This document shows, piece by piece, positions 43,089 through 51,787 of a stretch of 64,000 bases of DNA; within the stretch, counting starts at the first letter, position 1, and the number at the start of each line of letters is the position of its first letter. The stretch spans positions 62,001 to 126,000 of the forward strand of contig NZ_FMCX01000011.1 in the NCBI RefSeq assembly GCF_900091555.1, given 5' to 3'. The position numbers and the translations under genes were made by a program. Below the pieces are notes generated by a model. That model was not told the DNA's origin, ran no database searches, and saw nothing but the letters and a program-made list of their open reading frames with translations. Source of the stretch: Micromonospora mirobrigensis (GTDB lineage Bacteria; Actinomycetota; Actinomycetes; Mycobacteriales; Micromonosporaceae).

Positions 43089-44219
43089 ATGGCCTCCGAC
43101 GAGTCTTCCGCCCGCGACGGGCGCGACCGGGACGAGCCCGGCAGCACGACCGCCACCGATCGGCGTACTGGTGACGTCGCCGGTGCCGGCCGGCACGACG
43201 ACGGCCCCGCGGGATCCGGCCGGCCCGGTCGGGGCGCGGTCCGCTCCGGCCCCGCCGGCCCCGACGAGGGCCCGGACAGCCCGACCGAGCTGCCCGGCTC
43301 CGGGTGGAAGGCGGCGCTGCGCCGCACCGTCAAGGAGTTCCAGGACGACAGCCTCACCGACTGGGCGGCGGCGCTGACCTACTACGGGGTGCTCTCCATC
43401 TTCCCCGGCCTGCTGGTGCTGATCTCCCTGCTCGGCCTGCTCGGCAAGCGGGCCACGAACGGCGTCCAGGACACGGTCGACCAGGTGGTGCCGAACGACA
43501 GCATCCGGCAGATCATCAGCGGCGCCATCGACCAGGCCGGCGCGTCCGGCGGGCTGGCCAGCATCGCCGCGGTCATCGGTCTGCTCGCCGCCTTCTGGTC
43601 GGCCTCCGGCTACATCGCCGCCTTCATGCGGGCCTCCAACTCGATCTACGACGTGCCCGAGGGCCGGCCGATCTGGAAGACCCTGCCGATCCGGGTCGGC
43701 ATCACCGCCGTGATCGGCGTGCTGCTGCTGGCCAGCGCGGTGATCGTCGTGTTCACCGGCAGCCTCGCCGAGCAGGCCGGCCAGGCCATCGGCGCCGGCG
43801 GTGCCGCCGTCACGGTCTGGAACATCGCCAAGTGGCCGGTGCTGCTGATCCTGGTCAGCCTGATGTTCGCGATCCTCTACTGGGCCTCGCCCAACGCCCG
43901 GCACGGCGGCTTCCGCTGGGTCAGCCCGGGCGGCATCCTGGCGGTGGTGATCTGGCTGGTGGTCTCCGGCCTGTTCGCCCTCTACGTCAGCAACTTCGCC
44001 TCGTACAACAAGACCTACGGCGCCATCGCCGGCGTGATCGTCTTCCTGGTCTGGCTCTGGCTGAGCAACATCGCCATCCTGCTCGGGGCGGAGTTCGACG
44101 CCGAGCTGGAACGCGGCCGGGCCATCTCCGCCGGCCACCCCGTCGACCAGGAGCCCTACGTCGAGCTGCGCGACGACCGCAAGCTGCGCAAGAAGCGCAA
44201 CGCCGCCGCCGGTCGCTGA
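43089..44219 (+). CDS. YihY/BrkB-family membrane protein
   Basis: A 376-residue protein. Residues 1-70 are a charged, disordered Asp/Gly/Arg/Pro region. From residue 80 it matches YihY/virulence factor BrkB: LTDWAAALTYYGVLSIFPGLLVL, then SASGYIAAFMRASNSIYDVPEGRPIWKTLPIR, and six membrane helices ending in GAIAGVIVFLVWLWLSNIAILLGAEFDAELER. Despite its old name, it is not RNase BN; the family is of unknown transport or envelope function. ATG with GAGGAGGGG upstream. Followed by a strong terminator. Confidence 0.9.
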   Translation: MASDESSARDGRDRDEPGSTTATDRRTGDVAGAGRHDDGPAGSGRPGRGAVRSGPAGPDEGPDSPTELPGSGWKAALRRTVKEFQDDSLTDWAAALTYYGVLSIFPGLLVLISLLGLLGKRATNGVQDTVDQVVPNDSIRQIISGAIDQAGASGGLASIAAVIGLLAAFWSASGYIAAFMRASNSIYDVPEGRPIWKTLPIRVGITAVIGVLLLASAVIVVFTGSLAEQAGQAIGAGGAAVTVWNIAKWPVLLILVSLMFAILYWASPNARHGGFRWVSPGGILAVVIWLVVSGLFALYVSNFASYNKTYGAIAGVIVFLVWLWLSNIAILLGAEFDAELERGRAISAGHPVDQEPYVELRDDRKLRKKRNAAAGR

Positions 44220-44236
44220 CCCGCCCGGGTACGCCC

Positions 44237-44272
44237 CGATCGCCCCGCCGCCTCCCCGCGGCGGGGCGATCG
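44237..44272. terminator. Hairpin terminator after the YihY gene
   Basis: Perfect 15-bp stem (44237-44251 with 44258-44272, CGATCGCCCCGCCGC and complement) with a 6-nt loop, 18 nt after the stop. Confidence 0.85.
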
Positions 44273-44286
44273 TCGTCTCCGCCCAC

Positions 44287-44842
44287 GCGTCGCCCCTTCG
44301 GCGTGGGCTTCCAACACGAGGCGACACGGTTCGGTGGCGTCGGGGAGGCGGTCGGCGTTCCGCCGCGAACAGGTCCGTGGCCGAGCTGCTGGGGCGGTGA
44401 TCGCTGCCCTCGGCGTGAGTTGTGGACGCTGCTGGCCCGGTGGGTGAGTGCCGTTAACCGCGGCGGACGTAGTAAGCCGATTGAGCGCCTGATACCTGAG
44501 AGGCATATTGATGACTCTGAGGTATCACGCTCGCGCGGACTTTGCGGCCGCAGCGGCCGTTGCTCCAGCCTGTCGGGAAGTGGCCAGGTCCATCGACACG
44601 TGGTCCTGTCGCCTGGACCCGGATTGCGGCGAGTCGGTCCTTCGCCAGGCCCTCGATGTACGGGCGGACGGCCGACGGGTTGCGGCAGGCGGGTTCCTGC
44701 CGGCCCCGGGAGGACGCGAAGTGCCGCAGTCTGGGGCGATCTTCGGCCGAAGGTCGGTGCGGCGCGGGAGTGCAGGGGTGCGGAGAAGCACTCTCACCTG
44801 CGTAGACGGACCGTCGCACACCTTTTCTAGATCAACTCATAG
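44287..44842. other. Degenerate or non-coding region, lower GC, no convincing gene
   Basis: About 550 bp with visibly lower GC than the flanks. Overlapping open frames on both strands (plus from 44508, minus 44454-44819) have no ribosome binding site, mixed third-base use and no family match. The minus-strand reading AVRPYIEGLAKDRLAAIRVQ looks protein-like and may be a remnant of a decayed gene. An imperfect hairpin at 44490-44527 lies inside. Confidence 0.45.
44490..44527. repeat. Imperfect 13-bp inverted repeat
   Basis: TGATACCTGAGAG (44490-44502) and CTCTGAGGTATCA (44515-44527) pair with one mismatch around a 12-nt loop. Its AT content stands out. It may be a regulator site, a terminator remnant or the end of a lost element. 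Confidence 0.5.
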
Positions 44843-44864
44843 CTTTTGTTCGTTAGTACAAAAG
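44843..44864. promoter_or_regulatory. Inverted repeat CTTTTGT-N8-ACAAAAG, candidate ROK operator
   Basis: Perfect 7-bp arms in an AT-rich patch (TTTTGTTCGTTAGTACAAAA), 115 nt before the chosen ROK start. ROK repressors bind comparable TTnGTT...AACnAA palindromes, and the downstream gene is a ROK regulator, so autoregulation of the importer operon is likely. Confidence 0.65.
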
Positions 44865-44979
44865 TTTGCGTCAGATTGGTTGAAGCTCTGGACAGGTGCC
44901 ACGGAAGGCTCCTACTGTGTCGGACACAACACATCGCCATTGCGTCGATGTGACGGACCCCGATGCGGAGGTGAGTCCC

Positions 44980-46158
44980 GTGCGGACGGAGGACCCCCTG
45001 CACGTGCGGCTGTTGCGGTTGCTCCGCGACGAAGGGGCGGTGTCCCGGGCGGAGCTCGGCGACCGGTTGCAGATGCCCCGCCCGCGCCTGCTCGCCGAGT
45101 TGGAACGGCTGGTGAGCCTCGGCTACGTCGCCGAGGCCGGGCTGGCCGCCTCCCGGGGCGGACGACGTTCCACCCTGGTCGAGTTGAGCCCGCACCTGCG
45201 GTTCGCCGCGGTGGACCTGGGCGCCAGCTCGATCGACGTCGAGGTGGTGAACGGGCGGCTGGAGCCGATCGCCGCGTACGCGGAGCCGGCCGACATCCGC
45301 TCCGGCCCCAAGGTGACCCTGCAACGGGTCAACGACCTGCTGCACAAGGCCAAGGTCGACGGCGCGTACGAGCGGCTCGACGCGGTCGGCATCGGCGTGC
45401 CGGGGCCGGTGAGCTTCCGCGACGGGGTGCCGGTCTCCCCGCCGATCATGCCGGGCTGGGACCGGTTCCCGGTGCGTGAGCTGCTCACCCGGGAGCACGG
45501 TTGCCCGGCGGTGGTCGACAACGACGTCAACATCATGGCCATCGGCGAACGGCACGGCGGGGTGGCCCACTCGGTGGACGACTTCCTCTTCGTGAAGATC
45601 GGCACCGGCATCGGCTGCGGCATCTACCTCAGCGGCGAGGTCTACCGGGGCACCGACGGCTGCGCCGGGGACATCGGCCACATCCAGGTCGACGCGAACG
45701 GTCCGATGTGCTCGTGCGGCAACATCGGCTGCCTGGAGGCGCTGTTCAGCGGCGCGGCCCTGGCCCGGGAGGCGACCGCCGCCGCCCGCAGCGGGCTCTC
45801 CCCGGCGCTGGCCGAGCGGCTGGCCGGGCGGAGCGGGCTGACCGCCCTGGACGTCGCCGAGGGCGCCGGCGAGGGCGACGTGACCTGCATCCAGCTGATC
45901 CGCGACGGTGGCCGGCGGGTCGGCGGGGTGCTGGCCGGCCTGGTCAGCTTCACCAACCCGTCGATGATCGTGATCGGTGGCGGGCTGGCCCAGCTCGGGC
46001 ACATCCTGCTCGCCGAGATCCGCAGCGTGGTCTACCGGCGCTCGCTGCCGCTGGCCACCGGGAACCTCCCGGTGGTCCTCTCCGAGCTGGGCGGCCGGGC
46101 CGGCGTGGCCGGCGCCGCCGTCCTCGCCAGCGACGTCGCCTTCGGGGAGGCATCGTGA
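44980..46158 (+). CDS. ROK-family transcriptional regulator
   Basis: A 392-residue repressor. N-terminal winged helix (LHVRLLRLLRDEGAVSRAEL, LLAELERLVSLGYVAEAG) and a ROK sugar-kinase-like domain: AAVDLGASSIDVEVVNG, AVGIGVPGPVSF, VVDNDVNIMAIGE, VKIGTGIGCGIYL and the zinc-site CSCGNIGCLEALFSG. The GTG at 44980 has GGAGG at good spacing; GTG at 44917 is an alternative that would add 21 residues. GTGA overlap with the ABC ATPase gene. It should sense the imported sugar or cyclitol and control the operon. Confidence 0.88.
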   Translation: MRTEDPLHVRLLRLLRDEGAVSRAELGDRLQMPRPRLLAELERLVSLGYVAEAGLAASRGGRRSTLVELSPHLRFAAVDLGASSIDVEVVNGRLEPIAAYAEPADIRSGPKVTLQRVNDLLHKAKVDGAYERLDAVGIGVPGPVSFRDGVPVSPPIMPGWDRFPVRELLTREHGCPAVVDNDVNIMAIGERHGGVAHSVDDFLFVKIGTGIGCGIYLSGEVYRGTDGCAGDIGHIQVDANGPMCSCGNIGCLEALFSGAALAREATAAARSGLSPALAERLAGRSGLTALDVAEGAGEGDVTCIQLIRDGGRRVGGVLAGLVSFTNPSMIVIGGGLAQLGHILLAEIRSVVYRRSLPLATGNLPVVLSELGGRAGVAGAAVLASDVAFGEAS

Positions 46159-47714
46159 CCGCGCCGCTGGTCGAGGCGCCCGCCGACGCCGTCCCGGGCG
46201 AGGTGGTGCTGCGACTCACCGACGTGGTCAAGACCTTCCCCGGCGTACGGGCGCTGGACGGGGTGCAGCTGGAGGTGCGGGCCGGCGAGGTGCACTGCCT
46301 GCTCGGCCAGAACGGCGCCGGCAAGTCCACCCTGATCAAGGTGCTGGCCGGGGTGCACCGGCCGGACTCGGGGACCGTGCAGTGGCGCGGCCAGCCGGTG
46401 AGCTTCGCCAACCCGCAGGCCGCCATGCGTGCCGGCATCGCCACCATCTACCAGGAGCTCGACCTGGTCGAGGACCTGTCGGTGGCGGAGAACGCCTTCC
46501 TCGGCCACGAGCCGAGGGTGGCCGGCTTCGTCCGGCGCGGCCAGATGGCCCGGCGTACCCGGGAGATCCTGGCCCGGCTCGGGCACGGCGAGATCCCGCC
46601 TGGCCGGATGGTCCGGGCGCTGCCCGCCGCCGGCAAGCAGGTGGTCAGCATGGCCCGGGCGCTCTCCCACGAGGCCCGACTGATCATCATGGACGAGCCG
46701 AGCGCGGTGCTGGCCCACGACGAGGTGGGCAACCTGTTCCGGATCATCCGGGAACTCACCGCCCAGGGCATCGCGGTCATCTACATCTCCCACCGGCTGG
46801 AGGAGATCCGCGAGATCGGCGACCGGGTCACCGTGCTCAAGGACGGCCGGACCACCGCGGCGAACCTGCCGGCCCGCGACACCCCCACCCGCGACCTGGT
46901 GTCCCGGATGACCGGCCGGACCATCGAGTACGTCTTCCCGGACCGGCCGGTCGACGAGCCGGCGGGCGACGAACTGCTCCGGGTGGACGGGCTGACCCGG
47001 GCCGGGGAGTTCGCCGACGTGTCGCTGACCGTGCGGGCCGGCGAGATCGTCGGCATCGCCGGGCTGGTCGGCTCCGGCCGCTCCGAGCTGCTGGAGACGA
47101 TCTACGGCGCCCGGCGGGCCGAGTCCGGCACGGTACGGATGGCCGGGCGCACGCTGCGCGCCGGCAGCGTCGGCGCGGCGGTCAAGGCCGGCCTGGGGAT
47201 GGCCCCGGAGGAGCGCAAGAGCCAGGCGCTGCTGCTCGGCGAGCCGATCTACCGCAACGTCACGCTGGCCACCTTCGGCCGGTACGCCCGCCTCGGCTTC
47301 ACCGACACCGGCCGGGAACGGGCGGAGGCGATGCGGATCGCCGACAACCTGGAGCTGCGGCCCCGGGACGTGCGACGCCCGGTCGGCACCCTCTCCGGGG
47401 GCAACCAGCAGAAGGTGGTGGTCGGGCGCTGGCTGCTCGGCGACACGAAGCTGCTGCTGCTCGACGAGCCCACCCGAGGCGTGGACGTGGGCGCCCGGGC
47501 CGAGCTCTACCAGGTCATCCGGGGGCTCGCCGAGCGGGGCGTCGGGGTGCTGCTGGTCTCCAGCGAGGTGCCGGAGGTGCTCGGCCTGGCCGACCGGGTG
47601 CTGGTCATGCGGGAGGGGCGGCTCGTCCGCGAGGCCCCGGCCGACGAACTCGACGAGAACACCGTCCTCGACCTCGTCATGGCGGGGTCCCTGATGGAAG
47701 GCGCACCGGCATGA
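46155..47714 (+). CDS. Sugar ABC importer ATPase with two nucleotide-binding domains (RbsA/XylG/IatA-like)
   Basis: A 519-residue duplicated ABC ATPase for a CUT2-type importer (ribose, xylose or inositol class). First domain: Walker A LLGQNGAGKSTLIKVLAG, Walker B LIIMDEPSAVLAHDE, with an atypical signature region LPAAGKQVVSMARAL. Second domain: degenerate Walker A GLVGSGRSELLETIYG, signature LSGGNQQKVVVGRWL, Walker B LLLLDEPTRGVDVGA. Such asymmetry is usual for CUT2 ATPases. Overlaps ROK upstream (4 nt) and the permease downstream (4 nt). Confidence 0.92.
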   Translation: MTAPLVEAPADAVPGEVVLRLTDVVKTFPGVRALDGVQLEVRAGEVHCLLGQNGAGKSTLIKVLAGVHRPDSGTVQWRGQPVSFANPQAAMRAGIATIYQELDLVEDLSVAENAFLGHEPRVAGFVRRGQMARRTREILARLGHGEIPPGRMVRALPAAGKQVVSMARALSHEARLIIMDEPSAVLAHDEVGNLFRIIRELTAQGIAVIYISHRLEEIREIGDRVTVLKDGRTTAANLPARDTPTRDLVSRMTGRTIEYVFPDRPVDEPAGDELLRVDGLTRAGEFADVSLTVRAGEIVGIAGLVGSGRSELLETIYGARRAESGTVRMAGRTLRAGSVGAAVKAGLGMAPEERKSQALLLGEPIYRNVTLATFGRYARLGFTDTGRERAEAMRIADNLELRPRDVRRPVGTLSGGNQQKVVVGRWLLGDTKLLLLDEPTRGVDVGARAELYQVIRGLAERGVGVLLVSSEVPEVLGLADRVLVMREGRLVREAPADELDENTVLDLVMAGSLMEGAPA

Positions 47715-48829
47715 GCGACACGACACCCACGGCGACGCAGTTGCCGGCCCAGTCGCCGCCGGTCGACCCGGCGCAGACCACGGCCGCCGAGCACGCCGCC
47801 GCGGCGTTGGCCCCGGCGGGTGGCCGGATCCCGTTCTGGAGCGGGGCCGGCGGCGAGGGCGCCCGGCGTAACCTGGGCCTACTCGCCACCCTGGTGATCC
47901 TGGTGGTGATCGGCATCGCCACCCGCCCCGACCTGTACGGGGACGCGAACTGGGTGTGGGGCAACACCCTCACCATCCTCAAGCTGGCCTCGGTGGTCGG
48001 CGTGGTCACCGTCGGAATGACCTTCGTGATCATCGGCGGCGGCATCGACCTGTCGGTCGGCGCGATCGTCGCCCTGGCCGGCGTCTGGTGCACCACGCTG
48101 GCCACCCAGAGCTACGGCGCCGGCGGCATGATCTTCAGCGCGCTGGTGGTCGGGTTGGCGGTCGGCGTGGTCAACGGCGTGCTGATCTCCTACGGCCGGC
48201 TGGTGCCGTTCATCGCCACGCTGGCCATGATGGTGGCGGCCCGGGGCCTGGCCGCCCAGATCTCCGAGAAGCAGACCCAGGTCTCGAACAGCCAGTTCAT
48301 CAACGGCCTCGCCAGCACCAAGGTGCTCGGCATCCCGCTGCTGGTCTACATCCTGGCCGCCGTGGTGCTGGCCGGCTGGGTGCTGCTCAACCGGACCACC
48401 TTCGGTCGGCGTACGGTCGCCGTCGGCGGCAACGCCGAGGCCGCCCGGCTGGCCGGCATCAACGTCCGGCTGCACACCCTGCTGCTCTACGCGCTCTCCG
48501 GCCTCTGCTGCGGCATCGCCGCGATCATGCTGACCGCGCAGGCCAACTCCGCCCAGGCGGCGATGGCGAACCTCTACGAACTGGACGCGATCGCCGCCGC
48601 GATCATCGGCGGCACGCTGCTCACCGGCGGGCGGGGCACCATCGTCGGCTCCCTGCTCGGCGTGATCATCTTCTCCACCATCACCAACCTCTTCGCCATC
48701 AACGGGCTCTCCACCGAGGCCCAGAACATGGTCAAGGGCGGCATCATCGTCGCCGCGGTCCTGGTCCAGCAGGTGCAGTTCCGGGGCCTGGGCGGCCGGT
48801 TCGGCGGCAAGCGGGCCAGCACCGCCTGA
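47711..48829 (+). CDS. Sugar ABC importer permease (CUT2, RbsC-like)
   Basis: A 372-residue membrane protein. A 50-residue hydrophilic N-terminus precedes about eight helices. CUT2 signature regions: GMTFVIIGGGIDLSVGAIVA, LVPFIATLAMMVAARGLA, RRTVAVGGNAEAARLAGINV, AAIIGGTLLTGGRGTIVGSL. ATGA overlap with the ATPase. A small palindrome follows the stop, before the binding-protein gene. Confidence 0.92.
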   Translation: MSDTTPTATQLPAQSPPVDPAQTTAAEHAAAALAPAGGRIPFWSGAGGEGARRNLGLLATLVILVVIGIATRPDLYGDANWVWGNTLTILKLASVVGVVTVGMTFVIIGGGIDLSVGAIVALAGVWCTTLATQSYGAGGMIFSALVVGLAVGVVNGVLISYGRLVPFIATLAMMVAARGLAAQISEKQTQVSNSQFINGLASTKVLGIPLLVYILAAVVLAGWVLLNRTTFGRRTVAVGGNAEAARLAGINVRLHTLLLYALSGLCCGIAAIMLTAQANSAQAAMANLYELDAIAAAIIGGTLLTGGRGTIVGSLLGVIIFSTITNLFAINGLSTEAQNMVKGGIIVAAVLVQQVQFRGLGGRFGGKRASTA

Positions 48830-48833
48830 CCCG

Positions 48834-48849
48834 GCCGGGTCGACCCGGC
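48834..48849. promoter_or_regulatory. Short palindrome between permease and binding-protein genes
   Basis: GCCGGGTCGACCCGGC, perfect 8-bp dyad right after the permease stop, with 130 nt more before the binding-protein gene. It may stabilise or attenuate transcripts so that the binding protein is made at a different level, or be a weak terminator. Confidence 0.4.
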
Positions 48850-48978
48850 GCGACAACGAAGAGCCATCTCCACCCCGTACCCGATCACCGCGAAACCCGC
48901 GGCCACCTCGACACACCGACGGTGGCCGGGCCGACCACACCCTCTTCCGCTCCCCCCACCGCATTTCAGGAGGTCGAC

Positions 48979-50037
48979 ATGACCCAGCTCAGAAGTGACC
49001 TGTCCCGCCGCCGGATCCTCTTCGGCTCCGCGGCGCTCGGCGCCGGCGCGCTGCTCAGCGCGTGCACCAGCAACGAGGCGACCCCGACCGAGGCGCAGAC
49101 CAAGGCCGCCGCGAACTCCTCGGCCGGTGCGAACGCCCCGGGCAAGCAGGTGACCATCGGCTTCTCCGCCCCGGCCGCCGACCACGGCTGGATCGCCGCC
49201 ATCACCAACAACGCCAAGGCGCAGGCCGGGGCGTACTCGGACGTCAAGCTGCAGAGCGTGGAGGCCGGCGCGGACGCGGCGGCCCAGCGCGCGGCGCTGT
49301 CCACCCTGATCTCCCAGAAGCCGGACGTGATCGTGCTGCTGCCGCACGACGGCAAGGAACTCAACGCCTTCGGCCTGGAGGCGATGAAGGCCGGCATCCC
49401 GGTGGTCAACCTGGACCGGGCCTTCCCCGACCCGAAGGCCTACCGGCTCCAGATCAAGGGCGACAACTACGGCATGGGGGTGGCCGCGGCCACCTACATC
49501 ATCGAGCAGCTCAAGGCCAAGGGAGTGAGCAACCCGGTGATCGGTGAGATCGCCGGCATGGACGAGCTGGAGCTGACCCAGGAGCGCTCGAAGGGCTTCG
49601 CCGACACCCTCGCCCAGAATGGCCTCAAGGTCGCCAACCGTCGTGCGGCGCGGTTCACCGCCGACTCCGGTCAGCAGGAGGCAACCGGCCTGTTCCAGGC
49701 GCTGCCGAAGATCGACGCGATCTGGAACCACGACGACGACCAGGGCATCGGCGTCCTCGCCGCGGTCAACCAGGCCAACCGCAAGGAGTTCTTCATGGTC
49801 GGCGGCGCCGGCTCGAAGAAGGCCATGGAGGACATCAAGGCCGACAACACGGTGCTGAAGGCGACCGTCACCTACAGCCCGTCGATGGCCTCGTCGGCGA
49901 TCACCCTGGCCCGGCTCATCGGCCAGGGCAAGGGCATGTCCGACCTGGTGGAACTCCAGGTCCCCAAGGAGATCGTGCTGGCCTCCGAGACCATCACCAA
50001 GGAGAACGCGAGCGACTACCTGAAGCTCGGGTTCTGA
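48979..50037 (+). CDS. Sugar ABC importer substrate-binding lipoprotein (Tat-type signal)
   Basis: A 352-residue periplasmic-binding-protein-like lipoprotein. The signal has SRRRILFG (twin-arginine motif) and a lipobox LSAC with Cys29. The mature part is a type I fold: KQVTIGFSAPAADHGWIAAI, LISQKPDVIVLLPHDGKELN, KGDNYGMGVAAATYIIEQL, KIDAIWNHDDDQGIGVLAAV. It resembles ribose/inositol-type binders (Peripla_BP_4). AGGAGGTCGAC precedes the ATG. It captures the sugar outside the membrane for the CUT2 permease. Confidence 0.92.
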   Translation: MTQLRSDLSRRRILFGSAALGAGALLSACTSNEATPTEAQTKAAANSSAGANAPGKQVTIGFSAPAADHGWIAAITNNAKAQAGAYSDVKLQSVEAGADAAAQRAALSTLISQKPDVIVLLPHDGKELNAFGLEAMKAGIPVVNLDRAFPDPKAYRLQIKGDNYGMGVAAATYIIEQLKAKGVSNPVIGEIAGMDELELTQERSKGFADTLAQNGLKVANRRAARFTADSGQQEATGLFQALPKIDAIWNHDDDQGIGVLAAVNQANRKEFFMVGGAGSKKAMEDIKADNTVLKATVTYSPSMASSAITLARLIGQGKGMSDLVELQVPKEIVLASETITKENASDYLKLGF

Positions 50038-50058
50038 CACACGGTTGGGAGACCTCCC

Positions 50059-51303
50059 TTGTCCACTCACAACAGGCAACTGCGGGTCGGCATGGTCGGC
50101 TACGCGTTCATGGGCGCGGCGCACTCGCAGGCGTGGCGCACCGTGAACCGGGTCTACGACCTGCCGGCGCGGGTCCGGATGTCGTCGATCTGCGGCCGGG
50201 ACCCCGGCAAGGTCGCCGACGCCGCCGACCGGCTCGGCTGGGACAGCTGGACCACGGACTGGCGGGCCCTGGTGACGTCCGACGAGATCGACGTCGTCGA
50301 CATCTGCACCCCGGGGGACAGCCACGCCGAGATCGCGCTCGCCGCGCTGGCCGCCGGCAAGCACGTGATCTGCGAGAAGCCGCTGGCCAACACGGTCGCC
50401 GAGGCGCGGGAGATGGCCGCCGCCGCGGCCGCCGCCCGGGCCACCGGGGTGCGCTCGATGTGCGGGTTCAACTACCGCCGGGTGCCCGCGGTCACCATGA
50501 TGCGGCAGCTGGTCGAGGCCGGCCGCCTCGGCGTGATCCGGCACGTCCGCGCGGCGTACCTGCAGGACTGGATCGTGGACCCGCAGTTCCCGCTGGTCTG
50601 GCGGTTGCAGAAGGACAAGGCGGGGTCCGGCGCGCTGGGTGACATCGGCGCCCACATCATCGACCTCACCCAGTACGTCACCGGCCAGCGGATCGGCGGG
50701 GTCAGCGCGATCACCGAGACCTTCGTCAGGCAGCGTCCGCTGCCGGCCGGCTCCAGCGGCCTGGCCGCCCAGGTCGACGGGCACGGCCCGGTGGACGGAC
50801 ACGGCTCGGTCGACGGGCACGGTCCGGCCACCGGACCGGTCACCGTGGACGACGCGGCGGTCTTCGTCGCCCGGCTCGACGGCGGGGCGCTGGCCACGTA
50901 CGAGGCCAGCCGGTTCGCCACCGGCCGCAAGAACGCCCTCCGGGTGGAGATCAACGGTTCGCTCGGCAGCGTGGTGTTCGACCTGGAACGCCTCAACGAG
51001 CTGGAGTTCCACGACGCCACGCTGCCCGCCGCCGAGCAGGGCTTCACCCGGATCCTGGTCACCGAACCGGAGCACCCGTACCTGTCGGCGTGGTGGCCGC
51101 CCGGCCACATCATCGGCTACGAGCACTCCTTCACCCACGAGATGCGCGACTTCGTCGAGGCGGTCGCCACCGGCGCCGACCCGACCCCCTCCTTCGAGGA
51201 GGCGTTGCAGGTCCAGTTGGTGCTGGACGCGGTCACCCGCTCAGCCGAGCGGAACTCCTCCTGGACGGAGGTGGCGTCGACCCCGGCGCCGGTGCCCGCC
51301 TGA
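50059..51303 (+). CDS. Gfo/Idh/MocA-family oxidoreductase
   Basis: A 414-residue NAD(P)-dependent sugar or cyclitol dehydrogenase. Rossmann start LRVGMVGYAFMGAAHSQAWR, then VDICTPGDSHAEIALAALAA, the conserved HVICEKPLANTVAEA with catalytic Lys, and GDIGAHIIDLTQYVTG with the catalytic His. It probably oxidises the ring of the imported sugar or inositol. An 18-nt repeat inserts VDGHGP/VDGHGS/VDGHGP near residue 240. TTG start 21 nt after the binding-protein stop, with GGGAG upstream. Confidence 0.9.
   Translation: MSTHNRQLRVGMVGYAFMGAAHSQAWRTVNRVYDLPARVRMSSICGRDPGKVADAADRLGWDSWTTDWRALVTSDEIDVVDICTPGDSHAEIALAALAAGKHVICEKPLANTVAEAREMAAAAAAARATGVRSMCGFNYRRVPAVTMMRQLVEAGRLGVIRHVRAAYLQDWIVDPQFPLVWRLQKDKAGSGALGDIGAHIIDLTQYVTGQRIGGVSAITETFVRQRPLPAGSSGLAAQVDGHGPVDGHGSVDGHGPATGPVTVDDAAVFVARLDGGALATYEASRFATGRKNALRVEINGSLGSVVFDLERLNELEFHDATLPAAEQGFTRILVTEPEHPYLSAWWPPGHIIGYEHSFTHEMRDFVEAVATGADPTPSFEEALQVQLVLDAVTRSAERNSSWTEVASTPAPVPA
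50773..50826. repeat. Three imperfect 18-nt tandem repeats inside the oxidoreductase gene
   Basis: Units at 50773-50790, 50791-50808 and 50809-50826 encode VDGHGP, VDGHGS and VDGHGP. They form a probable surface loop and change protein length without a frameshift. Confidence 0.85.
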
Positions 51304-51787
51304 CCCACGCCGGCGCCGGTCCGCCGACGCCGGTCCTCCACGCGGTGGCGGCACCCGCCGCGCCGCACCACCCGCGACGACGGCCCACCCGCCGCCGTCG
51401 CCCGACGGCTCCCCGGTGCCGACCGGTGAGGGCCGGCCGCGGTTGCGCCCCGCGGCCGGGACGAGGTCGGCCCGGAGGGGTGTGCGACCGCCGCCCGCGG
51501 CGACGCACGAGGCACGACGGTCCCGTGGGGCGGTCGGACCGGGATTCCCCGGCCACCCCACGGGACCGGGCAGGACCCGACGCGGGGGAGGCAGGACCGG
51601 CACGCCGACCGGACCTGCCTACCGGCCCCGCCCGCCCGGACGCCCGGGCCGGTGCCGCCGAACACCGACCCACGACGGGTGGGCGGGTGGGGCCATCCGC
51701 GTCGACCCACGGCCCGGCGTACGCCGCCGGCCGGCCACCGCCGGCCGGGACGGGCACCGGTCCCCTCACCCGACGGGAAGGAGCATC
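51304..51787. other. 480-bp region before the Ebo-like operon, no gene seen
   Basis: No open frame here has a family match or ribosome binding site. It is extremely GC-rich with short CCGGCCGG palindromes near 51727-51750. The promoter of the operon starting at 51788 should lie here, but I cannot pick a convincing -10 box. It separates the sugar importer operon from the Ebo-like operon. Confidence 0.45.

Noticed and set aside
44454..44819. 121-codon minus-strand open frame in the low-GC region
   Set aside because: No ribosome binding site, no family match and Pro/Arg-rich; reported only as a possible remnant.
51117..51710. Open frames in the gap before the Ebo-like operon
   Set aside because: They overlap the 3' end of the oxidoreductase gene, have no ribosome binding site and show only low-complexity Pro/Arg/Gly sequence.
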